Assembly: GCA_014155875.1 (NCBI GenBank)
Contig: JACEFZ010018318.1
Location: 124,001-188,000 of the forward strand
Direction of reading: 5' to 3'
DNA: 64,000 bases
DNA from: Cepaea nemoralis
Taxonomy: Eukaryota; Mollusca; Gastropoda; Stylommatophora; Helicidae
Positions 11,801 to 23,290 of the stretch are shown piece after piece. A program made the translations under genes and the position numbers. How positions within the stretch are numbered: position 1 is the stretch's first letter; each line of letters opens with the position of its first letter. The notes under the pieces are model-generated. The model was not told where the DNA came from. It ran no database searches and was given only the letters and a program-made list of their open reading frames with translations.

Positions 11801-11935
11801 AACGTAGGCATCAAACCCTCGTTTAACAGCACTCATGACATTATCATGGCCAGTCTATCCCTCACTTAACGAGATGACAAACGCAGGCGTTGAACCATCT
11901 TTTAACAGCACTCATGACATTATCAGCTCAGCCCC
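8806..11935. repeat. Large 69/53-bp minisatellite of intron 2
   Basis: The full unit is 69 bp, from CAGATGACAAACACAGGTGT to CCCTCAGTTAGC. A short version of 53 bp lacks the 16 bases around TCATGACATTATCTAT, and a 65-bp version also occurs. Pairs of 69+53 make a 122-bp period in the middle. A 569-bp higher-order block at about 10205-10600 recurs at 10774-11169. Since 69 is divisible by three, full units give long reading frames of a 23-residue repeat (NTGVEPLFNSAHDIIYPSVS and so on). The 53-bp units break the frame, so I treat these ORFs as by-products. The 3' edge (11750-11935) is diverged. Confidence 0.95.
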
Positions 11936-12109
11936 CTGTTAACGTCAATGCGCCTGCTATAATCAGATTTTATGGAACCACACACAAGCTAGTTAAAGAG
12001 ATAGGAATCAAGTAGGGTCCAGAACTGTCTAACAGAATATGACTAACACTCACTGGTGGCTGTACGAATGGCCCTGTTAGTGGGATGTTTGAGTATGAAC
12101 CGTATGTTA

Positions 12110-12300
12110 GTTGTGTTAATGAAATGTATGTATGTTTTAACCTGACAATCAATACATGTAATAATTTGTGTTAAATATGTTTTAATGTGACAACCAGTAG
12201 ATGCATTAATATACTTAAAATATGTTTTAATGTAACAATCAGTAGATCTAATAATATATATTTAAGTGTGTTTAATGTAACAATCAGTGATGCAATAATA
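12110..12300. repeat. Old, diverged units of the intron 2 AT-rich array
   Basis: TTTTAATGTAACAATCAGTA plus GATGTAATAATAT-like pieces recur four or five times and resume at 12712 after the LINE at 12301-12711. The LINE therefore landed inside the array. Confidence 0.7.
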
Positions 12301-12711
12301 ATAGTTATCATCATCATCAAGTGCCCTGCCAGCTGGCGTAGGAATTCATGTCCCTCCACAGATCTGTCTTTGGTGTTCTGGATCAACTCTGCTGGTGGTA
12401 TTCCTCTATGCCACCATCTCAATGCAACCAGCATCATTTCTCATGGTCTGTCTCTGCCTCTCTTCCCATAGAGCTTTCCAGTTGTAACTGTGTTCACCAA
12501 TGCCTCTCTTATCACATGACCAAAGAAAACTGTTGGTCTCTTTCTTATTATTGTATATAATGTTCTAGTTTCATTAGCCTCTTTCAGGCAGTCATGGTTA
12601 ATTACTTTGGCAGTCCAAGGAACTCGCAAAATTAATCTCAGGAACATCTCTGTTGCCTCCAAGTTATTCCTAATTTGCTCATTTACATTCCAAGATTAAC
12701 TGCTATACAGC
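12301..12711 (-). mobile_element. RTE-like LINE 3' end, minus strand
   Basis: The minus-strand translation gives MEATEMFLRLILRVPWTAKV, NHDCLKEANETRTLYTIIRK and FFGHVIREALVNTVTTGKLY, then GKRGRDRP. This is the usual C-terminal arrangement of RTE-type reverse transcriptases (FLR..RIPWT, GHV.R, TGK.EGKRGRGR). The 3' end at 12301-12318 is a TCATCATCATCA microsatellite tail. Only the last 140 or so codons remain. Confidence 0.75.
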
Positions 12712-14478
12712 AAATAATAAATTTTAAATACATTTTAATGTAACAATCAGAAGATGTAAAAATATATGTTACATATGTTTTAATGTGACAACCTGTGGAT
12801 ATAATAATATTCTATAAATAAGTTTTAATGTAACAATCAGGTGTGAATATATGCTTTACATGTTATATTGTGACACAGCAGTAGGTGTAATAATATACTT
12901 TACATGGTATATTGTGACACAACAGTAGATGTAATAATATGCTTTACATGCTATATTTTGACACACCAGTAGATGTAATAATATACTTTATGTGTTATAT
13001 GTGTGACACAACAGTAGATGTAATAATATGCCATACATGTTATATTGTGACACAATAGGAGATGTAACAATATACTTTACATGTTATATTGTGACACAAT
13101 AGGAGATGTATTAATATACTTTACATGTCATATTGTGACTCAACAATAGATGTATTAATATACTTTACATGTCATATTGTGACTCAACAATAGATGTATT
13201 AATATACTTTACATGTTATATTGTGACACAACAATATATTGATAATATACTTTACATGTTATATTGTGACACAACAATATACTGATAATATACTTTACAT
13301 GTTATATTGTGACACAACAATATACTGATAATATACTTTACATGTTATATTGTGACACAATAGGAGATGTATTAATATACTTTACATGTCATATTGTGAC
13401 TCAACAATAGATGTATTAATATACTTTACATGTTATATTGTGACACAACAATATATTGATAATATACTTTACATGTTATATTGTGACACAACAATATACT
13501 GATAATATACTTTACATGTTATATTGTGACACAACAATATACTGATAATATACTTTACATGTTATATTGTGACACAACAATATACTGATAATATACTTTA
13601 CATGTTATATTGTGACACAACAATATACTGATAATATACTTTACATGTTATATTGTGACACAACAATAGATGTAATAACATGCCATACATGTTACATTGT
13701 GACACAACAATAGATGTAATAATATACTTTACATGTTAAATTGTGACACAACAATATATTGATAATATACTTTACATGTTATATTGTGACACAACAATAT
13801 ATTGATAATATACTTTACATGTTATATTGTGAAACAACAATAGATGTAATAACATGCCATACATGTTATATTGTGACACAACAATAGATGTAATAATATG
13901 CCATACATGTTATATTGTGACACAATAGGAGATGTAATAACATGCCATACATGTTATATTGTGACACAACAATAGATGTAATAATATGCCATACATGTTA
14001 TATTGTGACACAACAATATATTGATAATATACTTTACATGTTATATTGTGACACAACAATAGATGTAATAACATGCCATACATGTTATATTGTGACACAG
14101 CAGTAGGTGTAATAATATACTTTACATGGTATATTGTGACACAACAGTAGATGTAATAATATGCTTTACATGCTATATTTTGACACACCAGTAGATGTAA
14201 TAATATACTTTATGTGTTATATGTGTGACACAACAGTAGATGTAATAATATGCCATACATGTTATGTTGTGACACAACAATAGATGTAATAATATACTTT
14301 ACATGTTATATTGTGACACAACAGTAGATGTAATAATATACTTTACATGTTATATTGTGACACAACAATAGATGTAATAATATACTTTACATGTTATATT
14401 GTGACACAACAATAGATGTAATAACATGCCATACATGTTATATTGTGACACAACAATAGATGTAATAATATGCTTTAT
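12712..14478. repeat. 44-bp AT-rich minisatellite touching the exon c acceptor
   Basis: About 40 copies of a 43/44-bp unit (TACTTTACATGTTATATTGT, GACACAACAATAGATGTAAT, AATA), with a 43-bp subtype ending TATACTGATAATA. Blocks of subtypes repeat, for example the 12885-13020 series recurs at 14093-14230. The last unit ends about 12 bases before the AG at 14490. Confidence 0.95.
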
Positions 14479-14490
14479 TCATGGTTTTAG

Positions 14491-14553
14491 GGTCCACCCG
14501 GCTTTAAAGGACCTGTTGGTCCTAAAGGTGATCCAGGTTTTCCTGGAAGAAAT
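14491..14553 (+). CDS. Collagen IV-like exon c (21 codons)
   Basis: The acceptor is TTATTCATGGTTTTAG and the donor GTAAGT, phase 0 to 0. It encodes GPPGFKGPVGPKGDPGFPGRN (7 perfect triplets) in register with its neighbours. The upstream minisatellite supplies the DNA in which the branch point must lie. Confidence 0.9.
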
Positions 14554-14867
14554 GTAAGTATGCAAATATGGACTTTTCTCTAGTAGTTTCTTTACAATTT
14601 CTACATTCTTCTTCTTCTTGTTGTTCATTGCAAATCATGCCAAAATAATCAATAAATATGATGCTGAATGATGTCTTTTAAAGTAGCCTAAACTTCCCTC
14701 TACCCTGCTCAGTCAGTAGCTAATTGTTGTGATATACCACAATTATACCATATTCTTTTTCAAATCTTATGAAAATGTTTTTCAACTCTAGTTTTCCTTC
14801 TTATAATGATATGGTTTATTCCTATTTTGTTTTCTATATGTTTTAGTCCGTTCTTATGTTTAATGAC

Positions 14868-16232
14868 TTCATCATCATCATCATGTGCCATGCCGGTAAG
14901 CATGGGCAGTCATGTCTCGCCATCTCACTCGATCTACAGAGTCGTGGATCAGCTCAGTGTTCCTGTCTCGACCATGCCATATGGTCAAGCCATCCAGGTA
15001 TTTACTTCTCTGCCTTCCTCTTGCTCTTTTCCCCTCAATCTTGCCAGCTGTCACCAAGTTCTCCAATTTATTTCTTCTCATAATGTGACCAAAAATGTTG
15101 ACTGTCTACGTCTAATTTCTCTAATCAGTTTATGATTTTCATTTGTTTCTTGTAGGACTTGGTCATTTCTGTCTGTCCATGGTATTCTTTGCATTTTCCT
15201 CAGAAACCACATTTCCACAGCCATCAGATGTTTTTCAGCCTGTTTGCTCATTGTCCACGCTTCACATCCGTACAAAAGCACAGGTTCTATGTAGCACCTC
15301 AACACTCTTTTTCTCGTTGTAAATGACATCTTTTTATTGGTCAGTATGTTTTCCATCTTGCAAAAGGCTACCTTCGTCATGGCGATTCTTGTTCTAATCT
15401 CGTCAAGACATTTCCCATCAGATGTTATAAGTGTTCTGAGATATTTTTACCGATTCAGTTGCTTAAGAATATTCTCATTTACTTGTATATTACATTGTGG
15501 TATTTCGTCCTTCCTAGTGACGACCATAATCTGTATCTTCTTACAATTTAATTCTAACCCTAGTTCACTGTGTGCAACGACGACATCTACCAAATGTAGA
15601 TCTTGCTCATTGTCTGCAATCAATACTGTATCATATGCATATCTAATGTTATTGATGTTTCTTCCTCCAATGATTCCATTCATCCCTTCTACATTTCTGA
15701 AAATATTTTCACTATAAAGGGAAAAAAGCTCTGGAGACATTACACATCCCTGTCTCACACCTCTCTTAATAGGCTGATATTGACCTAATTCATTATCAAT
15801 TCTTATGGCAGCTTGTTGTTTCCAATATATGTTTTTTACAAGTCTAACGTCTTTCCCATCAATTTGTAGATCTGCAAGCATCTCTATCATGTTGACATGT
15901 TTTACTTTATCGAAAGCCTTTGTGTAGTCAATAAAGCAAAGGTGTAGATCTTTGTTTACTTCTACAGAACGTTCAATTAATGTTCTCAGCATATATATAG
16001 CATTTACTGTACTCTTGCCTTCTACAAACCCACATTGTGCTTCTCCTATTTTGGGTTGTATTTTCTTCCTAACTCTTTGCATAATAATTCTCAGCAAAAT
16101 CTTTGTGATGTGGCTCATTATACTAATTGTTCGATACTGATCACATTCCAAGGCTCCTGATTTCTTTGGGATTACAATAAATATATAATTACTTGATCTA
16201 TTCCATATTCTTCTAGGGCATTGATCATTTCT
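14868..16232 (-). mobile_element. RTE-like LINE, RT domain and 3' end, minus strand
   Basis: Two reading frames (minus 16151-15447 and 15380-14881) cover the RT. FIDYTKAFDKVKHV is motif A and GVRQGCVMSPELFSLY motif B. Motif C reads RYAYDTVLIAD, so the catalytic YADD has become YAYD. Then come YGCEAWTMSKQAEKHLM, RKMQRIPWT and ENLVTAGKIEGKRARGRQRS, and a CATCATCATCAT 3' tail at about 14870-14883. There is a frame break near 15390. The endonuclease and 5' half are absent, so the copy is 5' truncated and inactive. Confidence 0.85.
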
Positions 16233-16600
16233 GTTGTGATGTTACCTGTTTAATGACTTATGTATCTCTTATTTGTTTTTTCCCCCTTCTGTGTCAAAAT
16301 TAATACAAATTTATTTCTTGATTATTAGTTGTCTCTTTTATGTCTTATTTTACTGCCATCTACTGCCCATAATACCTTGCGGCGTAGGACAGGGGGGAGG
16401 AGTCTTGAGGAATTAAGGATGGTGCTAGTGCAGTTGCCGCAAACTGTGCAGGTTAGGGCTTTCTTTTCTCTCCCAACAGTCTTACTTTACAACTGTTATT
16501 ACTGACATCAAAGTGTAGCCTTGTGCATACACTTGACATGATCTCAAGTCAAGTCAGTCAAGGACCATCTTCCACACCTTGAGGCATATTAAATATGGTG
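16233..16600. other. Intron 3 stretch, nothing recognised
   Basis: Unique-looking AT-rich sequence; no motif supported. Confidence 0.4.
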
Positions 16601-16796
16601 CTAGCCCCACATGTGTATAGACCAATCAGCAGTCAGTGTATGATGTGCTAGCCCCACATGTGTATAGACCAATCAGCAGTCAGTGTATGATGTGATGCTA
16701 GCCCCACATGTGTATAGACCAATCAGCAGTCAGTGTATGATGTGCTAGCCCCACATGTGTATAGACCAATCAGCAGTCAGTGTATGATGTGTTCAG
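16600..16796. repeat. Four tandem 47-bp copies derived from a SINE end
   Basis: GCTAGCCCCACATGTGTATA, then GACCAATCAGCAGTCAGTGT and ATGATGT, repeats four times almost without change (the third has 5 extra bases). A related single copy sits at 53385-53430 inside another SINE family C copy, so the array seems to have grown from the SINE. Confidence 0.85.
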
Positions 16797-16962
16797 TATT
16801 TTTGGGCCCCTTTTACTTCCCAGGACATTTCCCAGCATTCACTTTAAGCTTGGTCTTCCTGGAAGCCAGGAAATTAAAAAAAATCCTCACCCCAATGGTG
16901 GTTCAGCTGTATGATCACTGTGCCAGCAGACAAGCTTGCACTAGCGCTGCTTTGTAGCGGTG
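16797..16962 (-). mobile_element. SINE family C, minus strand
   Basis: The minus strand starts with a tRNA-like segment (GCGCTAGTGCAAGCTTGTCT, later GCTGAACCACCATTGGGG) followed by an A-rich TTTTTTTTAATTTCCTGG linker. The order of blocks matches 53340-53612 and 58655-58855. It is diverged. Confidence 0.45.
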
Positions 16963-16999
16963 AATACTTTATTACTCTCAATATTTTGTTAATATCAGA

Positions 17000-17680
17000 G
17001 GCATTAATTTGTGAAGTCTTATTGTATTTAATTACATTAGATGCACACCTAATTTTCATGATTTTATAAATGACATTAATTTAGTTTCTACTATATAGAT
17101 TGTGTAGCTGTGAAGTATGGTTATTTTGCATGTACAAAGTTGGTGGTAGATTGATTGAACAATTTCTATTATATAAATTTGGCTGTATACAACAATCTTA
17201 AATGCAGAGCTATGTTTGTTATTTAATAGGAGATGTTATGTTGGCAATATGCAAAGTTTGATTTATATGTAATATTCATCCAATGGTCACATTATTTTTT
17301 CATTGTCTTTGATGCTCGCTAATCTCATTTGAAAATCTTTAGTCTAGCACCATATATTCTATACAACATGATATCCCAACGCAACACACATTTATTTAAG
17401 GAGTCAAATCATATAAGGTAAAACTCAGTAGTAGTTGTAATCGTATGATGTCAACTTTATAGCAGATGGGTCACCTCATAATTGTTCCATTCCTGTGCCA
17501 GTGAATACCACACAAAATGCTTGTGATGATCCCGTCTGAACTTGTAAATGAAAACAGTAGTTTCGACAGGATCATATTGCCAGAGCACTGACAGTGAGTT
17601 GTCCTTCACTTGAATATGCAGTTCATTGTCAAAGATGACAGCTGTCCTGATAAACACTAGCAGTCCACAAATGTATCAAT
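17000..17680. other. Intron 3 stretch, nothing recognised
   Basis: AT-rich, no RT motif, exon or tandem repeat seen. Confidence 0.4.
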
Positions 17681-17689
17681 GCATAAGGC

Positions 17690-18205
17690 AGCCACCAATG
17701 CCGGCAATTAGCCATCCACAATTTTCTCAAACTGCTCTTCACAAAACAACTGATTTGAATACAAACAAAAAGAATTTCAAAAGAAATCTAACAACATTCA
17801 AGACTGGCGAATCAGCCATGTGCTCATGTGGATTAGCGCCGCAGACAGCAGATCATATACTCCAAGACAGCCCAAAATACAACAGATCTAAGAAAACCTT
17901 CTGGCCTAGAGAAACAAAAGTGGACGATAAACTTTATGGACCACTGAATGAACTAAAAAAGACAGTTAAATTCATACGAGACATTACAGTTATAGACAAT
18001 TTTCTAGCGAAAGAAAGAAAGAAGAAGAAGAAGAAGAAGAAGAAGAAGAAGAAGAAGAAGAAGAAGAAGAAGAAGAAGAAGAAGAAAATGAAACCCACAG
18101 CTCACAGTGTTGCACAAGCACTCAACTCAATAGTTGGGCAATGAAACCACTCCTACACGACCAAACATTAGTAAAATGCACTAGCAAAATTTCCTCCGAA
18201 GTCGG
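17690..18205 (+). mobile_element. LINE 3' end (RNase H / CCHC-tail type) with (GAA)n tract
   Basis: The frame from about 17770 encodes SAMCSCGLAPQTADHILQDS, then PKYNRSKKTFWPRETKVDDK and LYGPLNELKKTVKFIRDITV. This is the cysteine-rich C-terminus (CxC-x7-H-x4-C type) that ends many Jockey/I-group ORF2 proteins, here with the last Cys changed to Ser. The lysine run that follows is only the GAA/AAG microsatellite. The sequence after it (CCACAGCTCACAGTGTTGCA) recurs near 58598, so it belongs to a dispersed repeat. Confidence 0.6.
17992..18086. repeat. (GAA)n microsatellite
   Basis: About 28 AAG/GAA units on the plus strand, a long purine tract. Confidence 0.95.
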
Positions 18206-18554
18206 AGAGTGTCTGCCTGTACGGCGAGGAACCACCAGTCTGCACACCAATGAGCCAGACATGGGACAACGGATACTCACTCAAACCTCAGGTCCTGTAT
18301 GACATCACACTGATGTTGGACAACAGGATGCCTTCATCCGACATACAGGACTTCGCGTTGGAGTTCAAGCCAACGAACACAAGCAAGCAAGCACTAGCAA
18401 ACTGCCCAGAAACAATCAACTCTCCAAGGATTAACCGGGCCCATTCAACATGTTGGCTAGGTAGTCCTGGGGTGAGACTCAGTTATACTTGTAAATTACT
18501 GGACAGTATGAGAAATGTCAGCTCAGTGAAGAAAAAATATCCAATTGCACCTCA

Positions 18555-18720
18555 CAGATAATGGTGTAGAATAGGCAGACAGAAATACTTGATGGTCTAA
18601 GGTGGTAGCAAGGAAAATGTCAGCAGTAGAATTGATTCAGAACCATCAAGGACCGAGATCTGTGGACAGACATGAGCACCTATGCCATTTGGCAGGGCAT
18701 GTGATGATGAAGATGGCCTA
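18555..18720 (+). mobile_element. RTE-like LINE 3' tail fragment, plus strand
   Basis: TTCAGAACCATCAAGGACCG, AGATCTGTGGACAGACATGA and GCCATTTGGCAGGGCATGTG, then ATGATGAAGATG, match the terminal part of the minus-strand LINE at 12301-12430 (ATCCAGAACACCAAAGAC... on its strand). Only the terminal part remains. Confidence 0.5.
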
Positions 18721-19189
18721 GTGGCAGAGGACAGGCAACACAGGAGTGTGGCAAAAGCTGTGATAGGAACCCATCCACCCAAATAAGTGGACAACTCTGC
18801 ACCAAAGCAGAGCAAAGCATTCATTTATCCTGACATCTGGAAATTGCTGTCAGTGGCAGTGATCACTCACTACTTGTTTGGATGTTGAAGTCAAGGGATA
18901 AGCCTCCACTTCTTCCCAAGAATAAGCTTATAAATTAGTCATAAATATGTAATGAAGAAGTGTCAGAATTAGAAATTTCATAACAATCTTTGGTCTGAAT
19001 ACCAGGACATGACAAATTAAACTACTAAAATCCCTCTACCTTGTTTCCACCCTGTCACTGAAGAGGGGCTTGCATGTTCTAATGACCCCTTGATTATACC
19101 TATGACAGTATAGCTTCTGGTAACTTTTCCCAAGTCAGACAAATCAAGGGACATGGACAATGTAAGATATAAAAGTCTGCTAACGATAG

Positions 19190-20292
19190 TAAACCCGAAA
19201 GAAATGTCTAATTAACTGAGGTTTACTGATCCACGGACTAGATGACACAATGCAGTATACTTAATTTACTGAGAAATAATGCAATATAAGTTGATTTACT
19301 GAGATGCAGGCTTGATGACACAATGAAATATAACTTGTTGTACTGAACCACAGATTTCATGAAAAAATGCAAAATACCTTGTTTTAATAACTTTTACTGA
19401 ACCACAGACTTAATAAAATAATGAAATATAACTTGTTTTACTGAGATGCAGGCTTGATGAAATAATGCGGTGTAAATCGTTTTGCTGAACCATAGACTTA
19501 ATGAAATAATGTAGTATAACTTGTTTTACTGAACCATAGGCTTGATTATACAATGCAGTATAACTTGTTTTACTGAACCACAGACTTGATGAAATAATGC
19601 AGTATAACTTGTTTCACTAAACCATACACTTAATGAAATAATGCAATATAACTTGTTTTGCTGAACCATAGACTTAATGAAATAATGCAGTATAACTTGT
19701 TTTACTGATGCATAGACTTCATGAAATAATGCAGTATAACTTGTTTTACTGAACCACAGGCTTTATGAAATAACGCAATTTAACTTGATTTGCTGAACCA
19801 TAGACTTAATGAAATAATGCAATATAACTTGTTTTACTGAACCATAGGCTTGATTATACAATGCAGTATAACTTGTTTTACTGAACCACAGACTTGATGA
19901 AATAATGCAGTATAGCTTGTTTCACTGAACCATACACTTAATGAAATAATGCAATATAACTTGTTTTGCTGAACCATAGACAATGAAATAATGCAATATA
20001 ACTTGTTTTACCGAACCATAGACTTAAAGAAATAATGCAATATAACTTGTTTTACTGAACCATAGGCTTGATTATACAATGCAGTATAACTTGTTTTACT
20101 GAACCACAGACTTGATGAAATAATGCAGTATAGCTTGTTTCACTGAACCATACACTTAATGAAATAATGCAATATAACTTGTTTTACTGAACCACAGGCT
20201 TGACTATACAGTGCAGTGTAATTTGTTTTACTGAACCATAGACTTAATGAAATAATGCAGTTTAACTTGTTTTACTGAACCACAGACTTTTA
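19190..20292. repeat. 44-bp minisatellite of intron 3
   Basis: About 24 diverged copies of ATAACTTGTTTTACTGAACC, ATAGACTTAATGAAATAATG, CAGT. It has no sequence relation to the 44-bp array of intron 2 and ends 150 bp before exon d. Confidence 0.95.
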
Positions 20293-20441
20293 TGATAATA
20301 AAAATAGTTGAGGCAGAATTATCAACAACTGCCAGCTTAGTTTCTCAGCATGTATGTTGCAGTGATGTTATGACTACATTCAGATCCTTAATCCCTTCAT
20401 TCAAATCTGTAATCTATTATCTTTAACATTATCCTTAACAG

Positions 20442-20639
20442 GGTATTGATGGAAGGCCAGGAGAAAAAGGTGACAAAGGTGATATGGGAATAGGGAAATT
20501 TGGTTTCAAGGGACATACAGGAGATAAGGGAGAGAAAGGTGCTCCTGGGCTTCCTGCAACAAGAGAATTTAGTGGGGAACCCCCAGTCACAATCACAGGA
20601 CGGGGGCCTCCGGGGCTTAAAGGAGAGAAAGGCATGAGA
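20442..20639 (+). CDS. Collagen IV-like exon d (66 codons)
   Basis: The acceptor is ATTATCCTTAACAG and the donor GTAAGT, phase 0 to 0. It reads GIDGRPGEKGDKGDM, GIGKF (interruption), six triplets ending GLP, then a 16-residue break ATREFSGEPPVTITGR, then GPPGLKGEKGMR. A long mid-helix interruption followed by GPPGLKGEKG is very like type IV collagens and unlike fibrillar ones. The Lys-rich GEK/GDK triplets are probable hydroxylysine sites. Confidence 0.92.
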
Positions 20640-20744
20640 GTAAGTACAATTAACACTAAGAAATGAATACACATATAACAACATATCATTGTGAATTCTC
20701 ATTAAAATAGAGTAAGAAGAGCATTATCTAAAAGCAAATACTGC

Positions 20745-20842
20745 TGTTGGGTTATGAAGTGTTAGGACTTCACATGTGTAAGAATCATATAAATATGATA
20801 ATACATCAAAGTTTCATGAAGTTTAGACTTCACATGTATAAG
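20745..20842. repeat. 60-bp tandem repeat, left part
   Basis: Units of AGAATCATATAAATATGATA, ATACATCAAAGTTTCATGAA, GTTTAGACTTCACATGTATA. The array stops at 20842 and resumes at 22385, split by the insertion between. Confidence 0.8.
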
Positions 20843-22384
20843 TGTAGCGAAAAATCAGCGGATTTCGCTTCATTTTCCGATTAACTGGGGACACGAGTTA
20901 AATATAGAAGGGGAAACCCTTCATGGAATTCTTTTTCTTTCGTGAAGTTTGTGGAATATTCTAGTTCTGCCTTCAAAATAGAACACACAGAATACTTCTT
21001 CACTGTAACTAAGCTCGGTTCACATAAACACGCCAATTATGGTGCATCCTAGTGCGATTCTCTAACTGGTGGGGAAAAGTGTGAACTCCGAGCTCTTCTC
21101 AGTTTGAAAGTAGGAGGGCTAGGTAACAGCCATAAGGTGAGACTAGTACCTTTGAGTCTTCAAACTGACAACATGTCCTGTCCTTGAAAACTGTATTATG
21201 TACACAGAGAAGATTTTGTCAGTTGTTTTCTACATTTACATTATTCAGAATGGACAAGGTGTGGCTTTTCCCAAGAGAAGGCTCTCCCTTTTTGGTTGGT
21301 GAATGATTCTACGACTTTTAAATATCATCAAGTTGAATGAACAAGTGACTTCAGCCTTTGGCATGAAACAACATGCCTATCTGTAAGGCCGACGAAGATT
21401 GAAAGTCGTCCGTCCGGGTGTCAGAAGTTCTATTGGTCGTCATCACTACCTGCTTGGCATGACAGCCAGTGAAGTTTTTCATAATTATTTTAAGCTAACT
21501 GAATGGTAGGATGATTTTCATCTGTGAGAACTGAGTGGGACAGAAAGGACAATTTATATATATATGAACAATGTTAGTATGTATCAGCCAGACTCAAGAG
21601 GCTTCAAATATAAGCGGACTTCAAACCCTGATGGATATTTGCCAAGAAGTTGATTTGTATCCGAGAGAGATTGATGAACATTATGAACTTGAAATATTTC
21701 AATAATGGAGCGTAAAGATGTGTTCGTTAGCCCCTACCATGGGCAATGTGACAGTTGACATTGGATGAACATTTCTTCTTAAATGATTTGCTCCAGTGGA
21801 GTTGAAAGTTGTTGGGCAGACACCAAGAACTTTTCACCCAATATTGTTCTGCTTCATTGGATGCAACTATACATCCTGAAGTCCTCCAAGTATAGTACTT
21901 CTCAAAGTGACCTAGTCTTGGCTGAGTCTCCAGTCTTCATTGGTGACCCTCAACATAATCGAGAAGTGTCCAGATACATCCCCTGAACTGGAAGGAGGAA
22001 CTTCGACACACTCGGGTGAGAGGTTGCCTGACTCCAGACATATGAACAGAGACATAGGGTCACCAGATGATGAAAAATATAGTCATGCTAGCTGACAGTT
22101 TAGCTACTTTTGTCTCCAGCTTGTAGAACCTTTGGTGTATTGATTCAAGTTGACATATGTATTGTGACAGCTGTAAACATGTTTAATATAATATCTTTGT
22201 GTAATGTTTTCAACTCTTGTGTGGGTCTAGTTCTTGTCTAGAGAGGGAGTATTTTGATTACGTTATAGGGGATAGAATCCAATATACTGTGGCGTCCTCT
22301 GAACCATAATCCCTGGACTAGCCAGAGAAGTCCCTTAATATTTATGGTGTCATTTCGGTAGTCAACTCCACCCATCTTATCACA
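20843..22384. mobile_element. Solo-LTR-like insertion (1.54 kb)
   Basis: The block starts TGTAGCGAAAAATC and ends CTTATCACA, the TG...CA ends expected of an LTR. It interrupts a 60-bp tandem repeat, so the borders can be read from the repeat phase. The flanks are ATAAG (20838-20842) and GTAAG (22385-22389), four of five bases alike, as for an old target-site duplication. It has no ORF above 70 codons, no RT and no integrase. It could instead be a non-autonomous DNA element. Confidence 0.45.
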
Positions 22385-22495
22385 GTAAGAATCATATAAA
22401 TATAATAATACATCAAAGTTTCATGAGGTTTCGACTTCACATGTTTAAGAATCATATAAATATGATAATACATCAAAATTTCATGAGGTTTGGTA
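22385..22495. repeat. 60-bp tandem repeat, right part
   Basis: Continues the 20745-20842 unit, with two further copies after the insertion. Confidence 0.8.
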
Positions 22496-22559
22496 AACAC
22501 CTCCCTTCCTTTCCACCTTCTTTCCCAGAAACATCTCTGGCATCAATTTTTGGAGGCTC

Positions 22560-22760
22560 GATAAACCCCCGGATCTGTCCCCTATGAATCTCCTGTAAAC
22601 CTCCCTTGTCAATCTCCCATTGTCACAATTGTAAACCTCCCATATCACAACTATGACCTCCCATGTCACCTCCCACATCAGTCTCCCATTGTGAAAACTG
22701 TAAACTTCCCATGTCTGTCTCCCATGTTACAGTTCTGAATCTCCAGTATCACAAATGTAC
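22560..22760. repeat. Left arm of an inverted repeat / CTCCCATGTCAC array
   Basis: Short units such as GTAAACCTCCCATGTCAC recur, and 22685-22757 is the near reverse complement of 24429-24503. The right arm continues as GAGGTTTACAGTTGTGAC units to about 24960. Confidence 0.75.
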
Positions 22761-22764
22761 TCCA

Positions 22765-23290
22765 GTCAAGACCTCCAGGATCTGGAACAGCCTTATCAGA
22801 GGTTGTTTCATATTCAGGCATATTGTGAAAAAAGTCCACAGAAGTCAAAAAGCCAGTATATTTTCTAATGAAGAATGTAGAGTTAGAGTAGGTATCTGAA
22901 ATGCACAATAAAAGAAGAATATTAAGCCAGGAAAGTTGACATATGGCATAGACACAACTGAAAAAAGGACAGATCATAACAAATCCTGATGAACAATAGC
23001 TGGTGTAGTCGTGTGTTCTACAAGGAAGTGAAAGACATGATGATGATGATTATTGCAATTTTGATTGCTTCAAATAGTTAAAAAAAATTAAAATTTGTGA
23101 AATAAACATCAGATACCATATATGTATTGTTTGGCATTCATACAACAAAAAGTGTCTATGTTGCTCTAGGCAACACATAGAAACTTTAGGTATGCCAGAG
23201 TTTTCAAATCTTGTACTCCAAATGATACTGTGGCTCTGCTGCAGGAAACCAAAGTGTAAATATGCATGACCAGCTAGAATACGTTGTTTG
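22765..23290. other. Intron 4 stretch between the left arm and the LINE
   Basis: A-rich; a few words (GGAACAGCCTTATCAGAGGT, TGTGTTCTACAAGGAAGTG) look like decayed retroelement but no motif is firm. Confidence 0.3.

Noticed and set aside
17626..18144. 172-codon frame with a long lysine run as a nuclear or disordered protein
   Set aside because: The lysines are a GAA microsatellite, and the rest is the cysteine-rich end of a LINE ORF2 with no start of its own.
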